A stretch of DNA of 64,000 bases, from assembly GCF_046480435.1 (NCBI RefSeq), contig NZ_PKGC01000013.1. One strand, 5' to 3'. The notes beneath the pieces are model-generated. The model made no database searches, had not been told where the DNA came from, and was given only the letters and a program-made list of their open reading frames with translations. The position numbers were made by a program, and so were the translations under genes. This document shows, piece after piece, positions 62,312-64,000 of the stretch (its first letter is position 1; every line of letters starts with the position of its first letter). Origin of the DNA: Limnospira platensis (GTDB taxonomy: Bacteria > Cyanobacteriota > Cyanobacteriia > Cyanobacteriales > Microcoleaceae).

Positions 62312-64000
62312 CTAACTATCTAGGGTGAGTTGGGTGAGGTTTTGGAATAGCCAATAGTCCTGGTAGTCTAACAGTAGAATATCCAAGGCTTCTGGTAAAT
62401 CTATCTCTAAATCGCGATTTTGGATATCAACGATCGCCTGATAAATTAACTCAAAGGTGATGCGTTGGTCTCGGTCAAACAGAAGATAGTGGCTATTGTT
62501 CCCCTGACAGAACTTTTCCAACTCTATCTTACTAGACTTTCCCGATATCAAATCTTCCCGCGCATCTCGACACAGATTAAAATGAATATCAGGACGATAG
62601 CTGACCAATTCGTTTAAGTTTCTCATCCTGTGATAAAAGCGAGTCCCGCTTTGGTGTAGAAAAGCGATCGCAAATTGGTGGGTTGCTGTCTTAATCACCA
62701 AATGTTCAGGAAGTACCCGTTTCCCCAGTCGCAAAATATCCACATTCAGGGGAGACAAAACCAGCTTTAATGATTCAATAATCATCTTTAACTTCCCGAA
62801 ATCATCACTTTCGGAAATAATTGCTGGTTGACCATAATTCTCTTCTAGGATACCCCTTTGCTGTCGTAGATAATCTTCTAATTGACTGCGCCGAGAAGAA
62901 TTAATCGGCGACCTAGCCGCCATACCATTAGGAAAAACCCTGACAATATTTTCCCCGTCGGCTAAATTAAAAGTATCAACTAATTTACTGACAATTATTT
63001 TCAGTTCCGCCACCTCTTCTGTCAATTGATGAATTTGCTTTTCCATCATTCCTATCACCCCAGAATTACCCGATTTATCAGGTCGCTGAGGTAAACAAAT
63101 ACCATCAATTTTATAGCGGTAGTAGTCAGCCGCAGCATTGACAACTGAACGAATAGAAGGCGCAGTTAAAATATCAGCAATTTCCTGGGGTTCAAATAAT
63201 TCATCAATAGTGACATCAGCCACCTGTCCTTTCAAATTGAGTAATTGCTTTAGTTGTTCATTAGATGGCTTATTGAGGATAATTTGACATTGAGAAATTC
63301 GGTCAATAATTGAACCATCAAAAACCTGCTGAAATTGTGACCAGCGGTCGGGAAACAGATTTAAGATAATTAAACTATTGGGAACATGGGTAAAGATTTC
63401 TTTAACAGCTTCTCCAAAACTTTGTAACAGTCGTTCATTGTGTTTTTGACCCAGACCTTCTAACTGGTCAAAAATAATAATTAGGGGTTCATCCAAGAGA
63501 GACAGCTTGCTAAAAACCGCCAACGCCGCCAGAGAAATTTCCTCCCGACTGGTATCTTCTCCCCAGCTTTCCAAACCGACCTTCTCTAACTCCTCTGGTG
63601 CGACATCATTCATAGCTAACCACTGAGTAATAGTTTGGCGGCGTTTAAAATCGGTATAGCCACAAAACCGAATTATCCCTTTGAGAATTTTCGGCGCATA
63701 TCCAGCGGAAGAAAACTGATTAATCCACCAATCATAAGCACGTTTTTCTATATGTTGCCAAGATTCTCTTTTTTGGCGAGTGTCGTCTTTTCCCAGGTCG
63801 GTAAACAGCTTGAGGTTATCGGTTTTTATCAACTCAATTAACCGTTCATCTTTTTGGGTGGCAGGGGTAGCATAAGCGTCAGTATTTTTAATAATTTGGG
63901 CAAAACTATTAGCCAGCAAATATTCAAGCTGTGTATGTGAACTGTGAGGAACTGTTTGAATTAAAGACTCCAGAATGCGGCTATAGGTATGAAATAGAAC
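62312..64000 (-). CDS. P-loop ATPase-like protein, 5' end beyond window
   Basis: At least 562 residues. The frame stays open to the right edge, so the TTG at 63919 is not the real start and the N-terminus (with any Walker A motif) is missing. A Walker B-like strand is seen in EPLIIIFDQLEGLG, followed by an AAA/STAND-like region (FTHVPNSLIILNLFP), a coiled coil around the middle (EKQIHQLTEEVAELKIIV), and a C-terminal domain with RFYHRMRNLNEL. I do not recognise a named family. Its role is unknown. Confidence 0.7.
   Translation of the reverse strand, partial: VLFHTYSRILESLIQTVPHSSHTQLEYLLANSFAQIIKNTDAYATPATQKDERLIELIKTDNLKLFTDLGKDDTRQKRESWQHIEKRAYDWWINQFSSAGYAPKILKGIIRFCGYTDFKRRQTITQWLAMNDVAPEELEKVGLESWGEDTSREEISLAALAVFSKLSLLDEPLIIIFDQLEGLGQKHNERLLQSFGEAVKEIFTHVPNSLIILNLFPDRWSQFQQVFDGSIIDRISQCQIILNKPSNEQLKQLLNLKGQVADVTIDELFEPQEIADILTAPSIRSVVNAAADYYRYKIDGICLPQRPDKSGNSGVIGMMEKQIHQLTEEVAELKIIVSKLVDTFNLADGENIVRVFPNGMAARSPINSSRRSQLEDYLRQQRGILEENYGQPAIISESDDFGKLKMIIESLKLVLSPLNVDILRLGKRVLPEHLVIKTATHQFAIAFLHQSGTRFYHRMRNLNELVSYRPDIHFNLCRDAREDLISGKSSKIELEKFCQGNNSHYLLFDRDQRITFELIYQAIVDIQNRDLEIDLPEALDILLLDYQDYWLFQNLTQLTLDS

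Noticed and set aside
63919..63919. TTG as the start of the rightmost gene
   Set aside because: The frame continues open to the window edge, so the true start is outside.
1..64000. tRNA, rRNA, tmRNA and known riboswitches
   Set aside because: I scanned the intergenic stretches for cloverleaf arms, TTCGAATC-type T-loops and familiar riboswitch cores and saw none I could support; a covariance-model search would be decisive.

Overview
This window is chromosomal DNA from a filamentous cyanobacterium, most probably Arthrospira/Limnospira (inference). The palindrome GCGATCGC (HIP1) recurs throughout. The gene set is cyanobacterial: cyAbrB regulator, TopA with lysine-rich tail, asd-dapA-RNase J divergent from tig-clpP-clpX, RpmB, type 2 IPP isomerase, SpeD and phylloquinone (men) genes. 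Coding is dense on both strands. I see no rRNA, tRNA or CRISPR array.

Layout. 0-7.5 kb: Hpt-domain protein, MgtE magnesium channel with a small coiled-coil membrane partner, then a PAS-GGDEF-EAL protein translationally coupled to a PAS histidine kinase. 7.5-11.2 kb: MenH and MenC for phylloquinone, with a ParA/ParB-like pair between them. 11.3-15.2 kb: a DUF262 protein and an unusual fusion (cyclic-nucleotide-binding domain, degenerate sigma54-type AAA+ domain, NapH/NosR-like membrane Fe-S module), plus a 32-codon membrane ORF. 15.2-23.3 kb: lysine/diaminopimelate genes with RNase J, and the trigger factor-ClpP-ClpX protein quality-control cluster. 23.3-28.3 kb: a divergent LCIB/LCIC-like carbonic-anhydrase-family protein, GyrB, MiaA and a repeat-containing lipoprotein. 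28.4-34.9 kb: a 13-copy 74-75 bp minisatellite derived from the 3' end of the adjacent FUSC transporter gene, and a large periplasmic-sensor GGDEF-EAL protein overlapping that gene.

35.0-51.3 kb: FetA/FetB-type exporter, catalytically dead M16 peptidase homologue, TopA, RpmB, EgtD, an orphan Cas6 with an extra C-terminal helix-turn-helix, an oligopeptide-type binding lipoprotein, Idi-2, PyrR, CobD, an Rrf2 regulator, cyAbrB with a leader hairpin, and a MoxR ATPase. 51.3-64 kb: excisionase-like HTH protein, RibF, and a complete polyamine importer potA-potD-potB-potC. The importer is preceded by a full-length group II intron that splits a palindrome in its leader. After that come a promoter-equipped 46-codon ORF, an orphan Dam-type methylase, SpeD (spermidine synthesis), and a P-loop ATPase running off the right edge.

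The assembly has one 94-base N run inside potD. Butting the two flanks together restores an uninterrupted PotD reading frame, so the gap is probably an assembly artefact. The most noteworthy items are the divergent LCIB-like protein, the regulator/ferredoxin fusion, the minisatellite grown from coding sequence, the intron inside a palindrome, and the orphan Cas6-HTH.
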